Shown one piece after another: positions 1-6,371 of a DNA stretch of 23,354 bases (position 1 is the stretch's first letter; each line of letters opens with the position of its first letter). The translations under genes and the position numbers were made by a program. The stretch spans positions 1 through 23,354 of the forward strand of contig CAMXWX010000014.1 of assembly GCA_947252975.1 (NCBI GenBank), in the 5' to 3' direction. Origin of the DNA: an uncultured Gardnerella sp. (GTDB lineage Bacteria > Actinomycetota > Actinomycetes > Actinomycetales > Bifidobacteriaceae). Under the pieces are notes generated by a model. That model was given only the letters and a program-made list of their open reading frames with translations, was not told the origin of the DNA and made no database searches.

Positions 1-40
1 TTCGCGCTTAGAGCGTAGCGCGCGAAAGCAACTCGGAGCG

Positions 41-87
41 GAAACTCGCTTAAGTTGGAAGTCCAGTGGACTTCCAACGCGAGTTTC
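41..87. repeat. Nested hairpin 1
   Basis: The outer stem pairs GAAACTCGC (41-49) with GCGAGTTTC (79-87). The inner stem pairs GTTGGAAGTCC (54-64) with GGACTTCCAAC (68-78) around a 3-base loop, AGT. Only a 4-base bulge (TTAA, 50-53) interrupts the 20 paired positions. No T-run follows on either strand, so a classic intrinsic terminator is unlikely. Confidence 0.8.
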
Positions 88-131
88 GTAAGCGAGCGCT
101 TATTCCTCACGGCTATTGGTAGCCGTTCGGC

Positions 132-178
132 TGATTTGGCATGTGAAGCACACCGTGCTTCACAATTGAGCCAAATCA
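132..178. repeat. Nested hairpin 2
   Basis: The outer stem pairs TGATTTGGC (132-140) with GCCAAATCA (170-178). The inner stem pairs TGTGAAGCAC (142-151) with GTGCTTCACA (155-164) around the loop ACC. The internal loop is asymmetric, 1 base on the left and 5 on the right. The plan is the same as hairpin 1 but the stem sequence differs, so structure rather than sequence appears to be kept. Confidence 0.8.
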
Positions 179-227
179 CGCTTTGAAAGAGCTTGAAATC
201 CTGTTGATTTCAAGCTCGGCCAAAGCG
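179..227. repeat. Nested hairpin 3
   Basis: The outer stem pairs CGCTTTG (179-185) with CAAAGCG (221-227). The inner stem pairs GAGCTTGAAATC (189-200) with GATTTCAAGCTC (206-217) around the loop CTGTT. A symmetric 3 x 3 internal loop separates the stems. It begins at the base after hairpin 2 ends, so the two are directly abutted. Confidence 0.8.
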
Positions 228-283
228 CGCGAGCGCATACTGCGTTACGGTCTCTAGTTGGCGCTCTTCGGACATTCGCGCAT

Positions 284-733
284 TTACACAATAGGATGCT
301 TAATGTAGTAATCTCGCATTGACTTCTTGGAAATTATTTCCTCGCTGCCTTGATTTGCAGATATGCCGATTCTCGCGCGAATCCACGGATCTTCTTCATG
401 TGTTCTTTCGCTGAGCTGATTTCCTGTAAGATTTCCAAGTTTTGCGCACACTTCCTCTATAATCTTCACCTGCTCATATTCTAAAGTTGCGCATCTTTCT
501 GGAAGAGAAATCAGTAGTTCCTCTTTGCGAATTGTGAATCTTCCTCGATGCCTGTTAAATAATTCCAATGAAACTGGACCGTTCGTCCAAGCTTCAAAAT
601 CTTCCGGAAATAGCGACAATCCAGTTGTAGCTAAGCTGTGCGCTTGAGAATAATACACAAGCTTTTGCAGCTTCATAGTTGTCATTGGCCCCATAATTTC
701 CAATATTTTTGCCGCTACGTTAATAATACCCAT
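284..733 (-). CDS. Panacea-domain (DUF4065, SocA/GepA-like) protein
   Basis: This 149-residue protein matches the Panacea/DUF4065 family in length and motifs: MKLQKLVYYSQ near residues 20-30, EDFEAWTNGPV near 44-54, and LSERTHEEDPW near 106-116. Family members include the SocA proteolytic adaptor and antitoxins of several toxin-antitoxin pairs. I see no toxin partner beside it: upstream is a LysR gene and downstream a hairpin block, although a partner could lie left of the window. The start at 733 is chosen because AAAGGAGG sits just upstream. A longer reading from 799 is rejected because a good promoter (771-799) lies inside the added stretch. It is probably transcribed alone. The family call is firm; a true antitoxin role is inference. 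Confidence 0.85.
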   Translation of the reverse strand: MGIINVAAKILEIMGPMTTMKLQKLVYYSQAHSLATTGLSLFPEDFEAWTNGPVSLELFNRHRGRFTIRKEELLISLPERCATLEYEQVKIIEEVCAKLGNLTGNQLSERTHEEDPWIRARIGISANQGSEEIISKKSMRDYYIKHPIV

Positions 734-770
734 CGCGCACCTCCTTTTTCTCTGCAACAAATTAATAGCG

Positions 771-799
771 ATTTTATGAATGGAAAAAGTGAGCGTCAA
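771..799 (-). promoter_or_regulatory. Promoter of the Panacea gene
   Basis: On the minus strand TTGACG (799-794) and TAAAAT (776-771) are spaced by exactly 17 bases, a good sigma-70-type match. Transcription would start near 764, about 30 bases before the ATG at 733. The site gives the gene its own promoter, independent of the LysR gene upstream. Confidence 0.6.
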
Positions 800-851
800 T
801 TCGATTAAAGAAATGTGGACAACTTTTATTATGCGTAGTTTTTGGCTTGCG

Positions 852-1784
852 TTAATTTTGTGAATCTATAAGCGCGTAGCCATGTCTTACAAGCACAGAT
901 TTAAGTTGCGTAAGATAAGCGAGTGAAGCTCTTGAAAGCTTCGTGCGCTCGTTGGTAATCCAGCCAACAAGCATAGTGTCATCACATTCAAGCGGAATAG
1001 TGACGATTTTTTCATTGTTTAAATCGCCGTTATCTATTCCAGTGCAAACAGTATAACCATTCAACCCAATAATAAAGTTTAAAATGGTAGCGCGGTCAGA
1101 AACGTTGATTTTTTTCGGTGGGCGAGTAGGCCAAACAGCCTCTTCTGCGAAGAAGAAACTTCCTTCTTCTCCCTGTTCGTATTGAATAAACGGGTACGGT
1201 TTTAAATCTTCCAAGCTCAAGCTTTTTCGCACTGCAAGCGGATTGTTTCTAGAAAGAAAAACATGCAATTTTGCACGGAAAAGCGGGTGGAACTCCAAAT
1301 GTTTTTCACGAAGCAGCTTGCCGATTACATCCTTGTTGTAGTCAGAAAGATAAAGAATTCCAAGGTCTGCGCGCATATCGCTTACTTGCTTAATAATATT
1401 TTTTGTGCGTGTCTCGCGAATTGAAAACTCGTATTCATCAGAATGAATACTGCGAATCATATCGACGAATGCTTCAACGGCAAACATATAGTGTTGTGTT
1501 GCAACGCTGCATAATTGTGGGCGAGGCTTCGTACTTTTGTATCGTTCTTCAAGAAGATCTGCCTGCTCAATTACTTGTCGAGCGTACGTCAAAAATTCCG
1601 CTCCATCAGCTGTTAATGCAATTCCTTGAGTGGACCTAGTGAAAATTTCAATGTTAAGTTCTCTTTCAAGCTCTTTTACAGAAGAGCTCAATGCTGGTTG
1701 TGAAATATATAGTGCTCGTGCTGCTTCGTTCATTGAACCGCAGTCAACGATTTTTACAATATATTTCAGTTGTAGCAAAGTCAT
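852..1784 (-). CDS. LysR-type transcriptional regulator
   Basis: This 310-residue protein has the standard LysR layout. An N-terminal winged helix-turn-helix (about residues 1-60) shows the family pattern GSMNEAARALYISQPALSSS followed by VKELERELNIEIFTRS. A helical linker leads to a C-terminal effector-binding domain (about 90-300). Length is typical for the family. The start at 1784 has a modest AAAGAAG ribosome site. The effector and targets cannot be read from the sequence. LysR genes often control a neighbour read in the opposite direction, but all near neighbours lie on the same strand, so there is no clear target. A 16-base tandem repeat about 110 bases upstream could be its own operator. 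Confidence 0.92.
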   Translation of the reverse strand: MTLLQLKYIVKIVDCGSMNEAARALYISQPALSSSVKELERELNIEIFTRSTQGIALTADGAEFLTYARQVIEQADLLEERYKSTKPRPQLCSVATQHYMFAVEAFVDMIRSIHSDEYEFSIRETRTKNIIKQVSDMRADLGILYLSDYNKDVIGKLLREKHLEFHPLFRAKLHVFLSRNNPLAVRKSLSLEDLKPYPFIQYEQGEEGSFFFAEEAVWPTRPPKKINVSDRATILNFIIGLNGYTVCTGIDNGDLNNEKIVTIPLECDDTMLVGWITNERTKLSRASLAYLTQLKSVLVRHGYALIDSQN

Positions 1785-1891
1785 ACGAGCTTCTTTCGTG
1801 AGCTAAAAGTTACGATAATCATCAAAAATCACATAAATGAACCGCTAACGAATCTAGCAAAAGGTATAGGCATAACTTAATTTTTAGTTGC

Positions 1892-1923
1892 CATAACCAT
1901 AGTTTCACATAACCATAGTCTCA
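1892..1923. repeat. 16-base tandem repeat, two copies
   Basis: CATAACCATAGTTTCA (1892-1907) is followed at once by CATAACCATAGTCTCA (1908-1923), with a single difference. A weaker partial match starts at 1871 (CATAACTTA). The repeat lies in the spacer between the HAD gene's 3' end and the LysR gene's start, and could be a protein-binding site or simple repeat expansion. Confidence 0.7.
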
Positions 1924-1966
1924 TACATGATCTTAGTAATATAAGCTAAATATTTAAGCAATATTA

Positions 1967-2617
1967 TTAAAGATTTACTCCCACTGAAGCTAAATCCTTA
2001 CGCGCCTGCTCTGCGGTTGTAAAAACAAAGCCATGCATGCCAACTCTATGAGCTCCATCAATATTTGCTGGTTTGTCGTCGAAGAAAACAGTTGTTTGCG
2101 GATTCAATCCAAATCTACTTATAGCAAGTTCAAAAATTTCCGGTTCTGGCTTATGCAAATGCTCAACACCGGAAATAATAGTTCCTTGTAAAAGAGTAGA
2201 AAGTTCTGGGAATTTACGTAAAGCAAGTGGGAAAGTTTCTTTAGACCAATTCGTTAAGCCCCACACGCCGTATCCAGCTTTACGCAGATCATGCAATAAA
2301 TCAACCATTCCAGGCATCATGCGCGTCAAAACTTGGTCATAATGAGCACAATACCAACGAAAAGCTTCAGCAAGTTCGCTTCCAAAGCGACGTTCGTATT
2401 CAGGCATAAGATCTTTCAAAAGCTCGCCGCCATCCATGCGGTCCTCAAATTCATAGAACCCGGCTAAATCGTTCTTTCCAAAGCTTCCATTAGGGCAAAT
2501 AGTATCAACTAAATTCGGGAATTGCTTTTGCAAACAGTTTCGGCAATTCCATTCGAGTAGAACTTTGCAATAGTCAAACATAACGTCATGGATTTCAATA
2601 TTTTGTGCGTTAGTCAT
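1967..2617 (-). CDS. HAD-superfamily hydrolase (subfamily IA, YihX-like)
   Basis: This 216-residue protein shows the four HAD motifs in order: the nucleophile Asp15 in MFDYCKVLLEW, Thr122 in GLTNWSKE, Lys156 in HLHKPEPEIF, and the acidic pair Asp180-Asp181 in VFFDDKPANI. Members are mostly phosphatases of small phosphorylated metabolites. The position two after the nucleophile is Cys17, where many phosphatases carry a general-acid Asp. YihX-type proteins have Gly there, so this site is variable in the subgroup. The substrate is unknown. The start at 2617 is backed by AGAAGGAG with good spacing. It seems to be a single-gene unit, with a spacer of about 98 bases to the nnrD stop. Confidence 0.88.
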   Translation of the reverse strand: MTNAQNIEIHDVMFDYCKVLLEWNCRNCLQKQFPNLVDTICPNGSFGKNDLAGFYEFEDRMDGGELLKDLMPEYERRFGSELAEAFRWYCAHYDQVLTRMMPGMVDLLHDLRKAGYGVWGLTNWSKETFPLALRKFPELSTLLQGTIISGVEHLHKPEPEIFELAISRFGLNPQTTVFFDDKPANIDGAHRVGMHGFVFTTAEQARKDLASVGVNL

Positions 2618-2633
2618 TTGTTTCTACTCCTTC

Positions 2634-2690
2634 TATTTTGTTTCATACGTTATTTTACATTTGCGTATTTTGTTTCATGCGTTAATTTTG
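2634..2690. repeat. 32-base-period imperfect tandem repeat
   Basis: TATTTTGTTTCATACGTTA (from 2634) recurs as TATTTTGTTTCATGCGTTA (from 2666), giving two copies about 32 bases apart with a few differences. It sits right upstream of the HAD gene's ribosome site, in its probable promoter or leader, so copy number could affect expression. Confidence 0.65.
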
Positions 2691-2715
2691 CACGCTATTG
2701 ATATTATTCTGCGCG

Positions 2716-3864
2716 CTACTTTATATTAATAAGAATCCCAAGAACATGCGGTAATGCATTTATAATGTCGCTTGCCACAATTGGATGTTCCAAAGTTAAA
2801 GCATGCTTTGATTTCACTATGTCTTGCACTAGTTGAGTGTAATTGTTTCCTCCGCTACTGCGTGATGCAAATACTGCGCAAATTCCATGAATCACAGCTG
2901 CGCTCGCTGCAATAAGTGCGTAATTTTCGTTATTTGCGTTGTCGTTCTTGTCGGCGTTTTCGTTATCTTTTTCGTACTGTGCTAGCAATGCTCCTAGAAT
3001 TCCTGCTAGCACATCTCCTGAGCCTGCAGTTGCTAGCCAAGATGGAGCGTATTGTGCAATATAAATAGGAGAGTGCAGCGATGATGGTGAAGCAACTGCT
3101 GTTGTTGCGCCTTTAAGAAGCACAGTTGCTCCAGTAAGATTTGCTGCTTTTTGAGCGTAGTGTGTTGGGTTGCTAGATATTTGTTGTGCGCTTACTTCTA
3201 AATCATATCTAGTAAAAAGCGAGCTTAATTCTCCTGCATGAGGTGTGAGAACTACTTTTTCGCAAACTTGTTTTGGTAGTAAGTCTAATGCTCCAGCATC
3301 TACGCATATTGGCGGAAGATTGTTATTTAATTGCGTTTCAGCGTTGTCGTTTTCGTTTTTGTTGTCGTTTTCGTTGGAGTATTTTGCAAGTATGCTAGCA
3401 ATGTATTTTCTTTGAGATAAAGCAGTTTCGTCGTTGCAATGGCTTTCGTCTGGTATGCCGCATCCAACTGTTATTGCGTCTATTTTTCCGTTTAATTGTT
3501 CAGATGCTACTACCTCAGGCGATGCTTGCAATACTAAGTTTTGTGCGCGAAGAGGACCTGAATAACGAACCATTCCAATATTTGCATGTATTGCAGCGCT
3601 TGTACTTAACACTGCTGCTCCGGGATAGTCGTTTGAACCGGTAATTACGCCTAGAACACCTCTTGAATATTTATTATCGCTTGCGTGAGGTGTGCGCAAT
3701 GGTGTGGAAGCAAGATGAATATCTACTGATATTTCATTAGTTGCAGAGTTTTTATCGTCAGTGCGTGAACTGTCGGGTTTTGCAATGTAATTCATACCAT
3801 CTGTATTGCCAAACATAGTATTAAGTGTAATTGCTGTTAAGCACATGCAGAGTTGGCTAAACAT
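2716..3864 (-). CDS. nnrD: ADP-dependent NAD(P)H-hydrate dehydratase
   Basis: This is the dehydratase that repairs hydrated NADH and NADPH, a ribokinase-like fold protein. Seen in the 382 residues: GVLGVITGSNDYPGAAVLS (about 69-87), VGCGI (133-137), VVLTPHAGE (204-212), LLKGATT (249-255) and the nucleotide-site motif TAGSGDVLAGI (279-289). It is the dehydratase domain alone; the epimerase NnrE is not next to it. Two Asn/Asp/Glu/Lys-rich stretches (residues 163-182 and 298-314) interrupt the fold between conserved motifs and look like expanded codon repeats. The start is uncertain: none of the Met codons at 3864, 3846, 3816 or 3795 has a clear ribosome site, and the conserved domain begins only near residue 68. 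Confidence 0.88.
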   Translation of the reverse strand: MFSQLCMCLTAITLNTMFGNTDGMNYIAKPDSSRTDDKNSATNEISVDIHLASTPLRTPHASDNKYSRGVLGVITGSNDYPGAAVLSTSAAIHANIGMVRYSGPLRAQNLVLQASPEVVASEQLNGKIDAITVGCGIPDESHCNDETALSQRKYIASILAKYSNENDNKNENDNAETQLNNNLPPICVDAGALDLLPKQVCEKVVLTPHAGELSSLFTRYDLEVSAQQISSNPTHYAQKAANLTGATVLLKGATTAVASPSSLHSPIYIAQYAPSWLATAGSGDVLAGILGALLAQYEKDNENADKNDNANNENYALIAASAAVIHGICAVFASRSSGGNNYTQLVQDIVKSKHALTLEHPIVASDIINALPHVLGILINIK

Positions 3865-4144
3865 GTGTATTATTGTCTAAACTTATGTATTGTTACAATT
3901 TGTAAACATTTTGAAAATATTTGTAATTTTTTGTTATTCTGCGTGTCGTGAGTGTTACGGCGTGTCGCTACTAGTTTTGCGTAAAAAATAAACAAAAATC
4001 CTGATTAATAAATTTGTTCAAATGTTATAATCACATTTATTTTTTCGTTGGTATATTAACGTTTTTTAATGCAAGATAAAGCAGAAAGTAGCACGGTCTT
4101 TTTTGAAATTTTGCATTATAACAGATGGAAAAGTCGCGAAACGC

Positions 4145-4158
4145 ATTTTTGCAAAAAT
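4145..4158. promoter_or_regulatory. Palindrome upstream of the metal-transport promoter
   Basis: ATTTTTGCAAAAAT is a perfect 14-base palindrome ending 24 bases before the -35 box at 4183. Its position suits an activator or upstream operator site. In so AT-rich a region chance is a real alternative. Confidence 0.35.
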
Positions 4159-4182
4159 AATTATATTTTTTCACATTTTTTA

Positions 4183-4211
4183 TTGACCGTCACGCATATT
4201 TTTCTTATGCT
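4183..4211 (+). promoter_or_regulatory. Promoter of the metal ABC transporter operon
   Basis: TTGACC (4183-4188) and TATGCT (4206-4211) are spaced by 17 bases, placing the transcript start near 4218. This leaves a leader of about 100 bases before the GTG start at 4317, which contains the candidate operator sequences. Confidence 0.6.
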
Positions 4212-4222
4212 ATAAGCGTTAT

Positions 4223-4259
4223 TGCGAATGATTATTTTTTTCATGAATAGCTTTCATGA
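4223..4259. promoter_or_regulatory. Candidate metalloregulator operator (Zur/Fur-like) and palindrome
   Basis: From 4223 to 4243 the sequence carries the core AATGATTAT flanked by TG and CA, resembling AT-rich Fur/Zur-family boxes, though the palindrome is imperfect. Overlapping its end is a cleaner inverted repeat, TCATGAA (4241-4247) and TTCATGA (4253-4259), with a 5-base spacer. Both lie just after the predicted transcript start, where a bound repressor would block RNA polymerase. Regulation by zinc or manganese is inferred from the downstream genes. Confidence 0.4.
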
Positions 4260-4316
4260 GTACCTCTCACAATCAACCCATGCAATAACAGTTAAAGATT
4301 CCCGAAAGGAACGAGT

Positions 4317-5498
4317 GTGAAAACTTCACGAATTTTCGCAACTGCAGCTGCGGTTGCATTATTAGCAACTTCTATGGGTGCTTGCGGCTCTGCAAAAAAT
4401 GCCGAAAATAAGGCGAAGGGCAATCAAGTAAATGTAGTGGCAACTACAACTCAAATTTGCGATTACGTAACTCAAATCGCTTCAACTGCTGACGCAAAAT
4501 CTGGATTGAGCCTCAATAAGACTGATTCTCAGGGCAAGAAGTCTGTAATCGGAGCTCCTCAAGACAAAGCAAAGTCAACAATTAATTTGACCTGCTTGCT
4601 TGCGCCAAACGCTTCTGCTCATGAGCATGAAATGACTCCAGCTCAATCTAAAGCTCTTTCTAAGGCTGATTTGATGCTCGTTTCTGGTGTAGATCTCGAG
4701 CACTTCTTGGATCAAGCTGTGAAAGCTACTGGTTTTAAGGGCACTATGGGTGTAACTTCCGGTATTCTCACTGCTGATGAAATCAAGGATTCAAAGGCTG
4801 AGGCTGCTAAGGAAAAGGATCTTCCATACAAGGTTGATCGCGGTATCGCTAAGGTGCATGCTGAAAAGTGGCCATTCCCTCCAGAAGAAGGCGAGAAGGA
4901 GCCTGAATTCCAGTACGATCCACATATTTGGACCAGCACGAAGAACACGATGATTCAGGTTAAGAATATCGGTTATTTCCTCGGGAAAGCTCTTCCTAAG
5001 AGCAAGTCTATTTTCGATGAGCATGTTGAAAAGTTCGTTAAGTCTTTGACTGATTTGGATGCTTGGGCAACTAAAGCTTTGAATAGTGTGCCACAAAAGC
5101 ATCGTGTTCTCTTCACTTCTCACGATGCATTCGGTTACTTCTCTCGTGATTACAATGTGAAGTTCATTGGTGCAGCACTTTCTGATTTCAACAGCCAGCA
5201 GGATGCTACTGCAGATCATATTCAGAAAGCTGCAGAAGATGTCAAGAAGTCCGGAGCTGTTGCGATTTTTGCTGAGAATTCTAACAATTCCAAGTCTATC
5301 AAGGCTGTTGCTGCAGCAGCAGGAGTAAAGGCTGTTATTGGCGACGACGCACTTTATGGAGATTCGCTTGGACCAGTCGGATCTGCCGGAGAAACTTACA
5401 TCGGTTCCATTGTTCACAATGTTGAAACATTGGTGAAAGCTTGGAATGGTAATGTTCCTGAACTTCCAGATTCAGTTAAGACTGCATTGAAGAAGTAA
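4317..5498 (+). CDS. Zn/Mn-type metal ABC transporter substrate-binding lipoprotein
   Basis: This 393-residue cluster A-I (ZnuA/TroA-like) protein captures a divalent metal outside the cell and hands it to the permease. It starts with a lipoprotein signal: KTSR, a hydrophobic stretch and a lipobox ending at Cys23. Likely metal ligands are His102/His104 in SAHEHEMT, His203 in YDPHIW and His269 in FTSHDAF, with an acidic residue near 344-349. The usual His-rich loop of zinc-type members is absent; that place (about 181-201) is Glu/Pro-rich. The start is GTG, chosen because GAAAGGAACGA precedes it. It is the first gene of a four-gene importer unit but is separated from the ATPase by 123 bases with a large hairpin. 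Whether Zn or Mn is the substrate cannot be decided. Confidence 0.9.
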   Translation: MKTSRIFATAAAVALLATSMGACGSAKNAENKAKGNQVNVVATTTQICDYVTQIASTADAKSGLSLNKTDSQGKKSVIGAPQDKAKSTINLTCLLAPNASAHEHEMTPAQSKALSKADLMLVSGVDLEHFLDQAVKATGFKGTMGVTSGILTADEIKDSKAEAAKEKDLPYKVDRGIAKVHAEKWPFPPEEGEKEPEFQYDPHIWTSTKNTMIQVKNIGYFLGKALPKSKSIFDEHVEKFVKSLTDLDAWATKALNSVPQKHRVLFTSHDAFGYFSRDYNVKFIGAALSDFNSQQDATADHIQKAAEDVKKSGAVAIFAENSNNSKSIKAVAAAAGVKAVIGDDALYGDSLGPVGSAGETYIGSIVHNVETLVKAWNGNVPELPDSVKTALKK

Positions 5499-5522
5499 CA
5501 TATAAATAACAGTAAAAATAAT

Positions 5523-5591
5523 AGTATCGTAACAGTAACTTTAATAGCGAAAGTTTAATAGCGAAAGCAGGAAGTTACTGTTACGAATACT
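5523..5591 (+). promoter_or_regulatory. Large intergenic hairpin with a duplicated 14-mer in its loop
   Basis: CGTAACAGTAACTT (5528-5541) pairs perfectly with AAGTTACTGTTACG (5572-5585). AGTAT (5523-5527) and ATACT (5587-5591) extend the stem past a one-base bulge. The region between the arms holds TTTAATAGCGAAAG twice in direct tandem (5540-5553, 5554-5567), overlapping the left arm by two bases. There is no T-run after it. Lying between the binding-protein gene and the ATPase gene, it likely protects the upstream mRNA end or lowers read-through so that more binding protein than transporter is made; this role is inference. Confidence 0.7.
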
Positions 5592-5621
5592 TATTAATAA
5601 ACTGAAAAGACTGGAAATATA

Positions 5622-6365
5622 GTGAATAAGAGCGTCCTTGCAATGAAAAATTGCGACCTGGCATACGGTTATAAAACTGTAGTGACTGGTATTAATGGCA
5701 GTGTGCAAGCCGGGGAAGCTTTGGCTTTAATAGGTCCAAATGGTTCTGGAAAAACAACGTTTTTGCAGGCTATTATTGGTATCGTGCGCGTAAGTCGCGG
5801 TGAACTGAAAATGCCTAAGGCTTTGTCTATTGGATATGTGCCACAGCAGGTTGATTTGGATTTAACATTCCCTATTACTGCACGGCAAGTTGTTGCAATG
5901 GGCTTAAGTAGACAGACAGGTTTTCTTGGATTGCTTAAAAAAGATCAGAAAAAAGCTGTTGAGGATGCTCTTAATCATGTTGGTTTATTAAATCGTGCAG
6001 ATGTGCGATTTGGTGACCTTTCTGGCGGTCAGCGCCAACGCATTCTTCTTGCGCGCGCTATTGTTGCAAAACCAACGCTTATTTTGCTCGACGAACCTTT
6101 TAATGGTCTTGATGAACCGAATCGCCGAGAACTTCTTAATATTATGAAATCAGCAAAGCAAGAAGGTATTGCTTTTGTTGTGTCTACGCATGATTTAGTT
6201 ATTGCAGATGCTATTTGTGAAAAAGCGCTACTTTTAGCTGGCAAGCAGATTGCTTTTGGTGCGCTTAAAGAAGTAATGACTAAAGAAAATATTACTCGCG
6301 CATATGGTGGAAGCATGCCTGCTGCTTCTGCAGGTCTTACTTTTTCGGAAATTGCGGAAGGCTGA
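5622..6365 (+). CDS. Metal ABC transporter ATP-binding protein
   Basis: This 247-residue ABC ATPase powers the importer. The Walker A motif GPNGSGKTT lies at 38-46, the signature LSGGQRQR and Walker B LILLDEP follow in the middle third, and the switch His is in VSTHD. Length fits the ZnuC/MntB family. It starts with GTG behind a weak GGAAA site. The first permease begins 6 bases after its stop, so the two are clearly cotranscribed. Confidence 0.93.
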   Translation: MNKSVLAMKNCDLAYGYKTVVTGINGSVQAGEALALIGPNGSGKTTFLQAIIGIVRVSRGELKMPKALSIGYVPQQVDLDLTFPITARQVVAMGLSRQTGFLGLLKKDQKKAVEDALNHVGLLNRADVRFGDLSGGQRQRILLARAIVAKPTLILLDEPFNGLDEPNRRELLNIMKSAKQEGIAFVVSTHDLVIADAICEKALLLAGKQIAFGALKEVMTKENITRAYGGSMPAASAGLTFSEIAEG

Positions 6366-6371
6366 TTTTCA

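Larger units (their letters stand above)
1..283. repeat. Gene-free cluster of nested inverted repeats
   Basis: No convincing coding region lies here. The block is about 52% GC by direct count of the first 240 bases, clearly richer than the rest of the window. It is almost fully made of inverted repeats: a 7-bp stem (1-7 with 20-26), three large nested hairpins (41-87, 132-178, 179-227), a 6-bp stem with a TTGG loop (110-125) and a 6-bp stem with a long loop (231-236 with 261-266). The three large ones share one plan: an outer stem of 7-9 bp, a small bulge or internal loop, a perfect inner stem of 10-12 bp and a loop of 3-5 bases. The block lies directly downstream of the minus-strand Panacea gene, so it may be its 3' untranslated region or terminator area, or it may be the edge of a larger element cut by the window start. 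Function is unknown. Confidence 0.75.
3865..4316. other. AT-rich divergent control region without genes
   Basis: This 452-base spacer separates minus-strand nnrD from the plus-strand metal-transport operon and holds no credible ORF. Its left part should carry the nnrD promoter, which I could not place; a small palindrome TTACAATTTGTAA lies at 3893-3905. An inverted repeat pairs TAATGCAA (4067-4074) with TTGCATTA (4111-4118). A 14-base palindrome (4145-4158), a promoter (4183-4211) and a possible operator zone (4223-4259) precede the transporter genes. Confidence 0.7.

Noticed and set aside
41..227. Integron attC sites as an explanation for the nested hairpins
   Set aside because: The GTTRRRY-type core is not found in the outer arms, and no integrase or cassette structure is visible.
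734..799. Longer N-terminus for the Panacea protein from 799
   Set aside because: A 17-spaced promoter (771-799) lies in it, and the strong AAAGGAGG site fits the start at 733.
4791..5417. 208-codon minus-strand frame opposite the metal-binding lipoprotein gene
   Set aside because: It is antisense to a gene with clear family motifs, its own translation resembles no family, and it has no ribosome site I can support.
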